DNA of 64,000 nucleotides from Daphnia carinata (taxonomy: Eukaryota > Arthropoda > Branchiopoda > Diplostraca > Daphniidae). Position numbers and translations under genes: made by a program. Positions 14,401 through 28,924 of this stretch are shown piece after piece; the first letter of the stretch is position 1; every line of letters begins with the position of its first letter. The notes below the pieces were generated by a model, which did not search any database, was not told the origin of the DNA, and saw nothing but the letters and a program-made list of their open reading frames with translations. The DNA lies in contig NC_081332.1 of the NCBI RefSeq assembly GCF_022539665.2, positions 6,228,303-6,292,302 on the forward strand, read 5' to 3'.

Positions 14401-16183
14401 TATTTTATTTTTTTTTTTTTCCCTCTACATTTATTTATATTACGCATCGTTTTTCTTTTTTTTTTTTTTTTTTAACATACAAGTACCGGCTGGTTAATTC
14501 AATCGATCGACAGGGCGGAGAGATCTCACCCACACAAAAGGCGGGAATTCGAAAGTAAAGTTGGAATAAAAAAAAAAGAGGAAACCGATCATTCACCGAA
14601 AGGGAAAATGTGTGGGCCTAGTACGACAGCCTCCCCATGTTATGTGTATAAATACACTGGAGGGGGGTGGGGGGGTGGGGTGGGAGGGGGTTTATATCAT
14701 CAGCTGTTACGTGTATAATTAGACAGGGCATTACCCGCACAGAGAGAGAGCCTCTTGTAAGGCGGGGCGGGGCCGCTTAAGGGCCGTGTACATAAGAACC
14801 TTTAGTTTGAAAAAAAAAAAAAAAAAAAAATGTTGAAATGAATTCAAATTTCCCCCCGCTGTGAACATTTTGTACGTGTGTGTGTGTGTAAGGTGAAACG
14901 TAACCACACACATGAGCAACTCAAATCTGTTGTTTAATTTCCTTATTCTTTTTTTTTCGTTTGGGGGTCGGAAAGATTTGAGAAAAATGTTGTTGTGTGC
15001 GTCTTTGTCGTTTCTTCTGGTATGATGAGGTTGAGTTAAAGGTTCGTCTCAAGAGCAAGATGCGGTTGCTCGTTACTTGTGCGTGACTCAAGGTCGTGAT
15101 TACCTCAGCCTCTCCGGGTTCACTTTGTTTTGGTTCTTCCCGTTCCTTCCTTCCCAACTTCTCAGGGTCTTCGCCATCGTCTCCCCAATCCTTTTTTTTT
15201 TCTCTTTTCTCTTTACCTGGCGCGCTTGTGTTGTTGTTGTTGTTTCACACCACTCGAGTAGATATAGTATCTGTTTGTTATTACGCAATAGACGGGGATT
15301 CGACACGAAAAGCCGGCACCGAGCATTCCACCATGCATACGCAACTTGGCCATCGTTTTTTTTTTTTTGTTTGGTTTCTCATCTTCCTTTTTGTTATTTT
15401 CACGTCCGTTTTTTTTTTTTTTTTTTTTTTTTTTTGTGTTTGAATTCTGCCTTTCTTCGTGCATCTTTCACGTGCTTTTAAGAGCTGGTTATGTTTTCCC
15501 TACCATATCACGGCTTCAGAATTTCAGCAGCGCACCAGAATCAGTGCAAGTGTTCTCGAAATTCTTCTAAATCTGAGCGCGAAAGAGATGCCGCAGAAAA
15601 GCTGAAAAGATCCATTTTTATTTCTGAATATAGAATTTTGCTTTTTAAAATAAATACCATCAAAGAGAAAAAAAAAAACAAAAAAACAAAAAAAAAAAAA
15701 AAATGAAGAAAAGTTGTCGGGTTTAAATCCATTTTTAATGGTTGTGTCGGGGCTTCACCCCATTGGTGACCTTAGCCAAGGAGAAGAAATGTTACAGTAC
15801 AACGTTCATACTCGTACAATTTTCGAAAAAAAAAAACAAAAAAAAGAATCTATCCGCCGTAACGGGCACGACGCGTGAAAATTCCAAGTAGCGGTGGAGA
15901 AAAAATCTTTTCCTCCCCCCGCTGGAACTCTTTTTTTTTTTTTTTTCTCGTCTACAAACGCTAATCGATGTCGACTGAACTTTGAACTTTTCTGTATTTT
16001 CTTTCTTTCTTCTTCCCCTTCAATTTCATTGTTGTTGTTGTTGCTGTCGCTTTGCATTTGTGAACGTGTCTGCGCGTTTAGACGAACGAATAACACGGCA
16101 GAATGCGATGGAAGGGAAAAAAAAAAAAAAATACTCGACATTGTCGAGTGGACTCACGCGCTTTAAATACTCAAATGGGCCGG

Positions 16184-16217
<34 letters not shown>

Positions 16218-18426
16218 CTTTTGCCTTCCAGCAGAGCGACACTACGATGTTACGTTTTTTTTTTTTTGTTATTAGATAGAGATGCTAGATGTAGTGAGCA
16301 GTAACGCACAAGGCCCCTCCAATAGCGAACGCTTGGTTAGAACCTTAGTGGCAAGGGCACCGTGTGTCGTCTTCCATCTTCGGGCTCGTTTTTTTTTTTT
16401 TTTTTTTTTTTTTTATGTACAAAAAAAAAAAAAAAAAAAAAAATGGTGACCGCTAGGAAAGTGCCATCCAGCGACATTAAAACATTCTTTATTCAACGCC
16501 ATGTAGAGAAGAAAATAACGCACAGATAGATATGTATATATATCTATATGAAGAGAAAGATAGGCCGTATTTGAATATGTTAAGACGTCACACAGGAAGG
16601 CAAAGAATTTGTACAAGAAGACGAAAAAAAAAAAGAAAATCGAGGATAAGTCAAAGAGAAAAAAAATATATATATATATATATAAATAAATAGCTGAGAA
16701 AGAGAGAGAGAGAGACCTGTTCAGTCATCCTTTTTCTTTTTTTTTTTACTTGAGACGATCACTAGAATACATTACTAGCCCTTGCGAGAAGATGTGAGGG
16801 GTGTTGTGTATTGTTGTCCTTAAAAAACTTTTTTTTTTTTTTCCCTCGTTTTCTTCCATCTTTTTCTTCTTTTTTTTTTCTCTCGAGAAGCTGCACCATT
16901 GATGGGTAAAGAGTGTGTGTCGCGATCGAGACCCTCATCATCCAAGCGGGGCGTCGTCTCATCCAACAGGGGAAAAAAAAAAAAGAAATTCCGTATATAC
17001 AGTATTTAAAAAAAAAAAAATGTATTTTCAGATGATTTTTCTATCTCTGTCTTGCTCGTGTATTTTTTTTTTTTTTCTTGACGAATGCGGGATGGGCCTG
17101 CTGGTCGATGAATCAGACTCTCTTCGTCCTTTTTTTTTTTTTTTTCTCCGACGTACAAAAAAAAAAAAATAAATAAGGAAACGGAAAGAGACAACAAGAA
17201 AACGAAACAAAACAAACGTGATGGAAGAACCGAATAAACATTTGGTATAATGACAGTTTCGAATTCCAAAACAGTCACCCCATTCTCTTAATGTTTATTT
17301 CCTCCTTTATTTTTATTTTTTTTTTTCACTTCCCCAACGTCGGGACGTCATCATCATCAGCCCGTCCAACACAAACAGTTGATGACGCGACGCTGTCGTC
17401 TCATTTCCACAAATGATTTCACCCCGAAAATGTCTCGCTTTCTATGTTTTTGAAAAAAAAAAGAAAGACGAGTGGGCTGTCACCATCGTTATTTCCCCCC
17501 TCCCCCCCCCCCCCCCCCCAAAAAAAAAACGCGTCGCTTAACAGAATTTTTTTTTTTTTTTTTTTTTTCCCAAACTCGAATTTTTAGTTTTTAAAGTTTG
17601 TCATCATGTTCCTCTAGCGATTGTTGTCGCCGTTGTCTTGGAGAACTGCTCGCCATTGGCGCTGCATTCTGCCGGCTGATGCGTAATCGACCGTGTGATT
17701 GATCCGGAATTGAAGCCAAAAGCGGGCAGATGGCGATTATAGCCAGCAAAACCAAAAAAAAAACGTATATATATATATAGAAACAAAACAATAACAACAC
17801 ATACACACACACAAAAAAAAAAAAAAGGGAATAGAAAAAGAAAAAGGTTAGAATTTAGGGGGGGGGGGGGGGAGGATATAGACTAACCATCAGTGTAGCC
17901 TTCCGTCCTGCATAGGTTCTAACGAAGCAATTTCGCGCTCCGGCTCAGCGAACGAAACTAACCGAGAAAAAAAAAAAAAAAAAAAAAAAAAAAAGAAAGA
18001 AGAAGAAGAAGAAACCCTTCTTGGCGTATTACATCCCCCCCCCCCCATCCAGCGGCTCTGATGCGATCTGCTTCGGCTTCTATATACAGTCTCCACGCTT
18101 CCCGTTGGGAGCGGGCACCGCCTGTATAAATATATACCTATTTTTTTTTTTCTTTTTTTTTTTTTTGTATACATTCAGAGGTTACTATATAGATATAAAA
18201 TAGAACAACAGAGTCGAAAGAGAATGAGAAAAAAAAAGAATAGCATCAAATGGTCGGCTTTCTTTCTTCTTTTTTTTTTTTTTCTATTATGGCGGCGAAT
18301 CCTTGTGGCACTGTTTATTCGCTTGATCCGTTTTCATGTACAAGTTAAAAAAAAAAAAAAAAAAAAAGAACTCGTCTTTACTTGGATTGTATCAAGTGCT
18401 CCGCCCCTATTCGTCAATAGGTGCCC

Positions 18427-18458
<32 letters not shown>

Positions 18459-21400
18459 TATTCTTCCGATTTTCGGTTGTGTCTTTTTGTGTTACGTAAT
18501 TTTCGCTGTGGCTTTGAGAAACGTAAAAGCGTATCGACCCATAATAGCACGGCTCACAAGTTGATAGTAGCCAACGAAGGCGATCAAAGAAGAGGGGGGG
18601 GTTGTTCTTCTACTTTTCTTATTGCTCGCCCTGGGTGCCTAGAATTTGTTGTTTTTTTTTTATATATAAAGGGGGAAAAAAACACATTTTTTTTGTGTGT
18701 GCGTGTAATATTCATAAAAAAAAAAAAATAACAAATGTCTAGCAGCTTCCCTGTGGTGACTCGTAAACGGCTATTTATTTTTTTATTATTATTATTTTAA
18801 CCTGTAATCTATATATACACACAGAGAGAGGTATGCGAGGCGATATTTACTTTTCTTAGGCTAAATTTGTTGTTTTTTTTTTATATATAAAGGGGGAAAA
18901 AAAAAATGTTACGCTATTTAAAAAATCTATATATACACACCTGAACAAAACATTGAAAAAAAAAAAAAAAAAAAAAAATCTGGGAAAATTCCGTGTCAGT
19001 GAAAAAAATTCGTTTGGAATGAGAGGGATGTGTGCAGATCCTAATCAGTTGGTCCAGGTAGGTCCAGTCAAGGGATCTACAAAAGTTTTTTTGTTTTTTT
19101 TGGAAGGGGGTTTCTTTTGACGGGGAGGAATGGGGTCTTTTGTTTTCGTCTTTTTTCTTCTCGTCCCATCAAGTCAGATCACGTCCAGATAAAAAACAAA
19201 ACAAAAAACAAAACAAAAAATAAAACAAAATAAATCGTTGGAGAGTTAAGAGATCCCAGGCAAAAGCAACACACACCTACGTGTATCCAGTTAAATGTTT
19301 CTTTAGCTAAGGGCTTGAGCGTAGGGGAAAAAAAGGGCGAAACAATTCATTGGAGAGAGAGAGAGAGAGAGAGAGAGAAAAGAAAAAGGAACGAGGCACG
19401 AAATCTGTTGAATATATCAGATCCAGCTGTCACACACACACATACATACACCGGCCCTGAGACGACGACAACAAGACCCGTGTCTCTCTCTCTTTTATTT
19501 TTTGGTGAGGGAATGCATCTCTCTCTCTCTTTCTCTCTCGTTCCTTTTGTCCTCTTCATTCAAATAGAAGAGGTTGACGACGGACTTAGTTTTTTAAAAG
19601 AAAAAAAAAAAAAATGTAGAAATTCCTCGTGACAGATGGATCAGACCAATTGATAGCGACGGCCCAGGTTTTGTAGCAGACCTGAAACATGGTCGTGTCT
19701 TTTCGGCTCTTATCCTCGTTATTCTTTTTTTTTTTTTTTTTAAGGAGGGGGTGCACCGGCTATATCGTACAGATCCTTTATCTTTTTTTGACTTTGACTT
19801 TGAAATTTTCTTCTTTTTTTTTTTTCTATTTCAACGTGAAAAGACACACACAACGGATAGATGGTCGCCTTCTCTACCTTTTTTTTGAAGTTGACAAACA
19901 ACGAGAAAACCTATAACACGACAACATCAACAACAACAACAAGATGAAGCAGAAAATAAATGAGCAGGAATGTTGTACATAACAAAGTCCCACCGTGTTT
20001 GCCTTTTTGCCTCTGTACCCGATCTATCGGGAGCGATGCCACTAAGCGCTGATTCACGCTGTAATGTTAATATCTCTTCCCCTCCCTCGCGTCTCTTCGC
20101 TCTCTTCTCTCCTCGCTCTACCCCTTTTTTTTTTTCTTTCAGCACGCATAAGACAAGTGGAAAGGACGTCATCTGTTTTGCATAGTAGTCCATGGTAACG
20201 CTTTTTTTTTTTTTTTTTTTTTTTTTTTGAATATCGGCCGTCTCGGGGGCAACTCGTGCGCACCGCACCGTGAATTCGTGATCGTGAACTCTTGGGCCGA
20301 AATGTGCACTAAATAGCTCGACAGACGCGCACACGCGAACAGCGCCAATCTTGGCAATTTGGGAGCGCAGAATTGAAATAAACAAACAGGGCCGCTCTTG
20401 TTCAATCTCTCTGTCGCTATCGTTGTGTGTGTGTGTGTCGATGCAGTCGATATCGATCTCTCCATCTCGTTCGCTTTGCTTTAACAAATTGGCTCTTTTT
20501 CCTCTTTGATCGGCGTTTCTTGTTAACCCACACACAGCCAACAAGTCAAAAGAAGAAAACAAAAAAAAAAAAAAAGAAAAAGAGAAAGAAGAAATTGAAG
20601 GGGGGGGGGGGCTAGAAGGCTGATTGTAAACTCAGGTGAGTGTAACACACACACACACACACACACACGGAAAGCAAAAAAAAAAAAAAAAATAGCGGGA
20701 ATGATTGGGAGAGAAGAAGGTTAGAATAGGCGGGGTATTACGATGTTTTCCTTTTTGTTTCTTTCTTAACAGATTCATTTAAAATGAAGGCCCTTAAAGG
20801 CAATATGAAGTCGAAAGCCCCCCTCCGGAGCGGAGGTTGATTGGTTTTTTCTCTTTTTTTTTTCTTTTCATTTTCTTTTTTTTTTTTTTTTTTGGCTTAC
20901 CTTTCGACATCCAAGCAAAGAGATCATTTGCATTTATTTTTTTTTTGTTGTTGTTGGTCTTTTGCTGCTGCCGGTGCAACCTTTAACGAAGACGAGATAA
21001 AACGAAAGGGAGGGGGGGGGGGGGGGGAGAGAGAACAGTTTTGTGCGCGCTAGAAGACGGATATCTACGTGGAGACCCACGAAAGCCAATAGCTATATAG
21101 GGACCCCATTCTTAATTAGCCTTTGTTGTTTGGAGCCAGCAAACAGAAACACGAACTTGGTATTGTTATTTAGGGGGTTAGACGAACACAGACAAAAAAA
21201 AAACGAAGAGAAACGAGAGTAAAAAAAAAAAAAAAAATAGATAAATAAATAAATAGGAAAGTGGAAGACCAAAAAAGAGAGAGAAAAAAATTACATTAAG
21301 AATAAGAAGAAAAAAAAAAAAGAGCTGGTAATATTCAAATAGGAGGAAGCGATAGAAAGGTGGGTGCACACGCGTGAACGGTTTACAAGTTGAGGCAAGC

Positions 21401-22790
21401 GAACACGGGGCGGGAGTGATTGAAAAATCACTTTGGGGGCGCTCCGGCATCATCATTTGCATCTGATTTGCATCTGATTATTTTCCTACGGCGATTGGAA
21501 AAAAAAAAAATAAATAAATAAATAAGAGAAGGGTCTCCCCCCTCCTCCTCTCGTTTATCCCTCTCTTTTTATAAACCAGCAGTCCGAGGGCTATGTGCAG
21601 TTGTACGCTATACAAAACAAAAACAAAAAAACAACGAGACTCACGGTCACGTTTTTTTTTTCTTCTTTATTTTTAAAACAAAAAAGGCGCACACGCAAAG
21701 AGCACCTGTCTCCTTTTTGGCCGCTCTTTCCCGACATTTTGGGGGTTTGCTATTTTGCTCACGTTAAGCCCTCGAGTGGGGGCCCCCAAAAGAAAGAATT
21801 TACGAACATCGATTGTTTGTCCGTTGTTGGAAGAAAAACAAAACAAAACGTCCGTCTGGCAAATGCCGAACCGGCCGTCCCGAAAAAGGTCGCCGCTCAC
21901 CTTCTCACGCAAACACACATCAGCAACAATCAGCGCCGTTGATGATGATGGAACGAGACACGCGGGCTGCATGCTCGATTTGCCATCGGCTCATCGTTCA
22001 AATCTCCTAAATAGCTCTATGAAATCTACGTCTATGTGTGTGTGTGTGTGTGTGTGACGTCTGCACACACACACACACACACACGCGCGCGCGCCATCCC
22101 TTCTACAGCATCGAAAGCACCGACTTTTAAGCATTTTCTCTTATATATTGGTTGCCGTGTTGTTGTTCTTTGCATGTTCGTTTTTGACTTAGCGGTACAC
22201 GAGGCCCGCAGCATCTCGGACGTAAACGATGGAAACACCAAAATAACAGGGACCCTTACTATTTTGTTTTTGTTTTGTTTTGTTTTTTCCCCACTTTTTT
22301 TTCTACATCTCCTCCAAACCTATTGTCATTCATATGTGCTAATCGACTGCAGCTGCCGCCATATAGACACTAGCCGACGCCATTGAGCGGCCGACTTCAC
22401 TCGGCTTTTTTTTTTTTTTTTTTTAGGGGGGAACTTGGGACGTGCCCTGCATTGAACGCAGCTCCCGCTCGACTTGTAATTTTGCCCGAACGTAATACTA
22501 AACCACTCATTTTAATAAAAAGAAAACGGACAAGTGTTAGCGCAGAAATGTCGATGGAGAGCGAGGCCACTAGAGAAAATCATGTTTGGCTTGAAAAATC
22601 AGACATTGCGAAACGCATTTTGTTATTCATTTTGACTTAATTACTTTGAGGAAAAAACAAAAACAAAAACGGAATGAATCCGTACTCTTACGTCATCTGA
22701 TCTGCTCATTTATTTTTGTTAGCGAACGCGGGACTCGGCGTTAAATCATAAAGGAACGTATTGATTCGCCCAATGTTTGTTTTTTTTTCC

Positions 22791-22822
<32 letters not shown>

Positions 22823-22982
22823 CTTTAATGTTTCGATCATGGCCGCGGTGATGACCGGCCATTAAAAAAATGAAACTTCGCGGAGAGACTAGATAGCTCG
22901 TTCGTTCTCGTCAATAGTACTCATTTAAAGAGCTCGCAGAACGGCGATTGGAGCTGGCTGAAGTACACACCCAAAGAACTTC

Positions 22983-23016
<34 letters not shown>

Positions 23017-24497
23017 GACAAAATTCTTGTATATCTTTTTTTTTTTTTTTTTTCTTATCTCGAGTCGTGCAGATAGGGGTCAATGATTGCCATCGAACGT
23101 ACACCCGTGATTCGCCATGTTTATCAAACGTTTTGCTCGCAGGCGCTCATTATACATGTTGGTGGCTTGTTTATGTTACCTCCAATTTGATCGTTCTGGC
23201 CCGGTCTGCTTCGTTTTCTACGCCTAACGTTGTCTACGCTATCAATATCACCGAGATGAGAGAAGGAAACAATGCCAAGCACAATTAACGAGCCAATCTT
23301 CTGAATTCTCTATAATGCGTCACACTAATTTTTTTTTTTTTTTTCTTTTCTTCACGGCTTAAAAGCTTTGCCCCTCTCTCGACATATTTTTTTTTTTTTT
23401 TTTTTTTTTCCCGCTTAGACATTGTGTTCCGTTTGTCAACAACGGCGACACGAATGTCAGCGGGCCTGGCGCGTCTCATTTCATCATCATTAACGAACCC
23501 CCCCCCCCTTCTATTTTACTCCGCCCATTGTCCCCCCCCCCTCTTTTAACAACAAATGAGAAGGGACGCAAAAACGAAATAAAGACAAATAATCATAAGA
23601 AGCTCCTGTTTTCTCGCAGAGTAAACAGGAAAAAAAAATATATATACAGTATATGTACACCATTATGTGATGCGGATGACAAAGGGCGAGGGTGGGATGG
23701 AGCCAAAGCGAAAAAAAAAAAAAGAAACGGAAGAGACAAGCAAAAAATAACAATAAGACAAAATATATACGTATATAAAAAATAGGGAAGGAAAATGAGA
23801 CGAGTCATTAAGCCAAACAGAACGAATTTGGGGGCTGGTTTGGAGGATGTTGCGCTGATGGCACTAGACTCTTCTCGGCATTTTGTACGTTGTATATATA
23901 ACGTATATCAGGCGCGACACACACACACACACACACACACCAAAACGAGGAATGGAGCATTTCCGGACGTGCCCATTTCGTTTCCATCCGCCAGTAAGAG
24001 CCTGAGTTGGGGGGGGGGGGGGGGGTAAAAAAAAAAAACAAAAGTAATTATACCTGCGTATATAAGTTACCGGCATGTGTTTTGTATACACTTGAAAAGG
24101 GATCGCATGATGTGTCGTCAAAACACGGGATCCACGTTACATTATAACACGCCCCTCACAACAAACGCCGTTCTAGCGAGTGATGTACCAACAATTTAAA
24201 CAAGAAGCCACTTGCCCATTTTGTTATTTCCGCTCCTTTTTTTTTTTTTTTTTTTTTTCATTCGTCGTATGAAAAAGGGAAAAATAAATGGAATAGACAG
24301 ACAATAAGAAGACAGGTATAAATATCTTTTTTTTTTTTGCGCTTGAATAAGGATGTACGAGAACATGACGGCATGATGGTTTTCCTCATCATCATTTCCC
24401 ACTGTATATGGAGGGGAAATGCATCCATTGTTTACCCTTCGTCTTGCCACTTTTCTCATTTGCTTTATCTTTTAAAAGAAGAAAGAAAACACAACGG

Positions 24498-24531
<34 letters not shown>

Positions 24532-24997
24532 CCCCGTTCAGCGTGCGCGCACACCCTTTCATTTAAAGAGTTATGTGTATACGGTATATATATATATATA
24601 TATATATATACCTGGTCCCCCGTCAAGTCTCATTTTATCTAGAAAGAAAAAGAGGGGGGATGAAGGGAAAAAAAGAGATTGATCCTCGTAAATCATCAAT
24701 AGCTTTAAGAGTTTCAAAAGAACAAAGAAATAAGAGGGGGGGGGGGGATATCATTCTTAATTGAGTAGAATAAAAACGGCGCGGATCGAATAGCGCAACC
24801 AGCGTAGGCTTTCAAAAACGTTTAACATGCTGAAAAAAAAAAGAACCGGCTGGAGTGCACGGCCAGATTGCAAAAAAGAGAATTAGAATAAGTGAGTGCA
24901 CATCTGACGATGAGTTACGAAATCATTGCTCCTCTTCCTTTCGCCCAGCGCAGTCCCAGGTGTAGACGGATACGTGCACGGAGGGGGATCCTGCAGA

Positions 24998-25029
<32 letters not shown>

Positions 25030-28000
25030 CAAAGTGAAGATGAAGTGAAGAGGCCTGTCCACTGATAGCCGTGTGTTGTTGTGTATCTGTAGAGCAGCTG
25101 TCAATAAACGACGAGTTTGCAGCAGCAGCAGCAGCAGCAGCACCAAAAAGAAAAAAAAAAAATAGAAAAAGAGATGGATGAGGAGACACTCGAGTGCCAT
25201 ATAGAAGAGCTGTTAGGATTGTGATGGCCGTCGCCCATCAGTCGGCTGTCGCTTGTCCTATACTACTTTTTTTTTTTTTTTTTTTTTCTTTACTTCCCCC
25301 TTTTGCTGATGTTTCGCCACTTTGGCGTGCGCACGAGATGAATAACTGATGAAGCTGAAAGTTAGACAAGAATGAGGGAAAGAAGTTGAGATGCCCACGT
25401 AAATAGGAGCGATACAGATTGATAATTCAGACGTTTTGCTGAAGGCTATTTCGGAGAATATAGTGGCACATCTCTTTTCCTTTCGGATAACAGTTTTTTA
25501 TTTTTATTTTATTTTTTTTTTTGGTATACTATCCGAACTCTTCACGGATATCTTTGCCAGCGCTCTTAAGAGTGTGTCTATAAGAGGCTGACAAGGATCC
25601 GCCTCTATAATTGGATGTAGCCTCCGAATGTAATGAGGTACTTGTTGAGCATAGAGACGTGCGCTTTCTATTTTCAACTATCGAACCCCCTTTTTTTTTC
25701 TTTTTTTTTTTCCTTTTCCGTTCGTCTCTTTTGTGCCTTTCACATTCACGCAGACGAAAGTAAAAAAAAAAATAGGTTTTTTTTCTATTCGATTTTCTTT
25801 TTCACGGCCTGTTGTGCCTTTTTTTTTTTTTTTTTTTTTTACTTTTGGCATTTTGTCCTGGCTCAAAAAAAAAAAAAAAACGCTTCACAGGAGTAAGTAG
25901 ATATACTCAATTAGCTTCGCTCTTTTCTCAGGTCTCTTTCTTTTTTCTTTTTTTTTTTGTCGACATAGTAACTTAACGTTCACGTCCAAAAATCCCTTTG
26001 TTAGACTGGATGCTTCTCCTTTTTTTTTTTTTTTTTTTTTTTTAAGGTTCTCGAGGCTCTCCAAATTTTCGACAATTCAACACGGGGGGAAAGGCAAAAA
26101 AAAAAAAAAAAAAAAAAATTACATGCTCGTAAACGTACTTCATGACATTCGGTTTGAAGCCGACATTTTTAAAAAAACAAATCTCGGTCGACACGGAAAG
26201 ATTAAACCTGAGGCGTATTTTTTTTTTGTTTTTTGTTTAACGTTGATTGTTATGGCAATCTCTGTCGCAAAAAAAAAAAAAAACACAAGAAATGGGGAGG
26301 AAAGAAAAACTGTGAAAGGCGAGAAATGCAGAAATGTGAGGAGTAAAAAAAAAAAAAAAAAAAAGAAAAATTGAGATCAGCTCCTTGCGGAGTTGATTAG
26401 CAGCCCGCACGACTTGGCGTCACGTGGCAGCAGCTCCGATTTCATTTTTCTCTCTCCACTCCAAAATTGGATGAAACGTTTTTTTTTTTTGTTTTTTTTT
26501 TTCTTCTCATTTTATTTTATTTTTTTTTGTGAATTTTACGCCTTAGCCGTGGAACAGATGTTATATACATATCATTCGCATTAACAATACGCACTTCACC
26601 GTGTGACGCTTTCGCCTTCCCTCTCTTTTTTTTAAAATTTTATTTCCATACGTAAAGAAGAAAAACACTCGTCATTATTGATTGATGACACGAGTATAAA
26701 AAAAAAAAGAAACAAAATTTTTTTCCCTGAAGAAAAAGAAGAGAAGACATTGCAAGTGTTCCATGTTTACGACTTCATTTCACGCAGAACATTTCACACA
26801 GAGAAACTGGCTGGGCCGTTTTCTTATTAGTCGAGTCTAATCGTTAGCTCTCATTCTCCGACTCCTTGGAAGCGTTACGAATGCTTGTACAATGAAAAAA
26901 AAAAAAGGGGAAGAAGAAGAAGAAGAAAACATATATATACATACGTAGTAACCAACAAGGAACTGTGGTGGGTGTTGGGTAAGAAAAGGGCCATCTCATC
27001 AAGGATGAAAAGCAAAGAGTCTCCTTTTTTTTTTTTTTTGAGAGAGAGAGAGAGAGAGAGGGGGGAATAAGGTGGGTGTTTTTTTAATATTTTTAGAAAC
27101 GGGGCAACGGACGACTAGCCAAACGAACGGAACCGACGCACATACATAGCATGGCTCGTAAATAAGCAGCAGGAGGTGATGCTAGAAACGCGTCTCCTAG
27201 CTAACAAACATACACACACACACACACACACCGGAGATTGGTAAGAGAAGGGCTCTGGTTATGTGTGTGTGTGTGTGTGTGTGCAACGACGAAGGGCACC
27301 GGTTAGCAAAGACGAACTCTAACTCATGGGAGAGTCGAAAATGAAATGAAAGTGAGGCCTTTACACCACGGAGCGCTTACAACGACCCTAAGAGCTTCTT
27401 ATTTTTTATTTTTTTTTTCTTTTCTTGCTTTAAAAAAAAAAAAAAAATGCCTTAACCGAAATGAGTTTCTACGCCCGAGTCTCTTGGTCTGATGCTGTGT
27501 GTGAGCCACTGTTATGACGGCACCACCGTCCCTCTGTCTCTCTCTCTCTCTCTCTCGGATATATACACTATAATATTTTGTTGGGGAAAAAAAAAAGGAA
27601 GGCAGACTTCTCTTAGGTCCTCACTGCAGGGAGAGAAGAAGAAAAAAAAAAGGAGATAGTCGGAGAGAGGTTAAAGATGGCCCCTGGTGATTGCTTTATT
27701 CAAACCCGACCGCTCCTATCTAAATAATATACCACCCATAGATTGGGTTTGATGGACTTTACGACTGACCTCGGTTGATCGCTGATAGCGCGGCCACCAC
27801 ACTACAACTGGCCGGGGTTTTTTTTTTTTTTTTTTTTATTTTGGGAAAAAATAATCTTAAATAAATTCAGCATGGGGGCCTTTAGTTATCTCTCAGTTGC
27901 TGTGACTTCTCCCTCTTTTTTTTTTTTTTTTTTTTTTTATTATTGTATTCCCAGATTCTTAGTAAGTTGCCATCAATTCCGAATCAGCTTTAAACACTCG

Positions 28001-28889
28001 AAATCTCAAGCGGGGGAGGGTTATGTGTATTAGCGCGCGGACGTTGGGAAGGGCGGCGTGCTGACCGCATCAACGCCATCCAGCTCTCGTTCACATGCCC
28101 AAGTTGTTGGATGCATCCGACCATGTGGACGAATCATTTCCACCCCAACGAATTCTTATTTTCCAAGTGCGCTCGTCAATTTGAAAGTAGGAAAAAAAAA
28201 AAAAAAAAAAAAAATCTATTCAATTTCAAAATATCAAATCTAAACGTTAGGGCTATTATCAAAAATATAATCTAGATAAGAAATCAAAAAAAAAAAAAAA
28301 AAATGTATTTTTTTTTAACAATTTCACATTGTTACCTCCCCCATGGCGTTTGCCTTCCAGTTTGGCCCACAACGTCACGAACGCACCATCGTTTCTCCGT
28401 TCTGCCGTATATATCTATCTGTCGTTGATGATCTGATGCCACGAGCACGGACCACTAGGGTTCTTACTGTCCTTTTACATTCAATAACATTATGTCGTTT
28501 CCTCTTCTTCTTCTTCTTCTTTCTCGAGTGTATGTGCACGCCCAGTGGGAGACTTTGAACAAAAAAAAGAAAGAAAGAATATGATATATAGGATATAAGG
28601 GATAAGATGATTAGAGTTGAGCGCGGGTGACGGGCGACTCGGGATCGTTGACGACCGACGACGTCATTTTATTTATTTTTTTTTTTTTTCGGGAGAGGGG
28701 GGAGGGAGTTGTTCTGAGGGAACGAATGGATGACGAAGATGACGACGACATTAGAGCCTTGAGGGGAGAAAAGAACACGAATCCCCTTCGTCGATGTTCG
28801 TGGCTTGCAGAGGGGCCTGCAGGGTGGCCAGTCAAGAAACAAGAAAAGCCCCGGCTTGTTATCGTGTTAGATCCGCAGGACATACACAC

Positions 28890-28924
<35 letters not shown>

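Noticed and set aside
19927-20562. 211-codon minus-strand frame in intron 1
   Set aside because: Low-complexity content including a poly-Lys run from a T tract and a poly-Cys end from a CAA repeat; no recognisable family.
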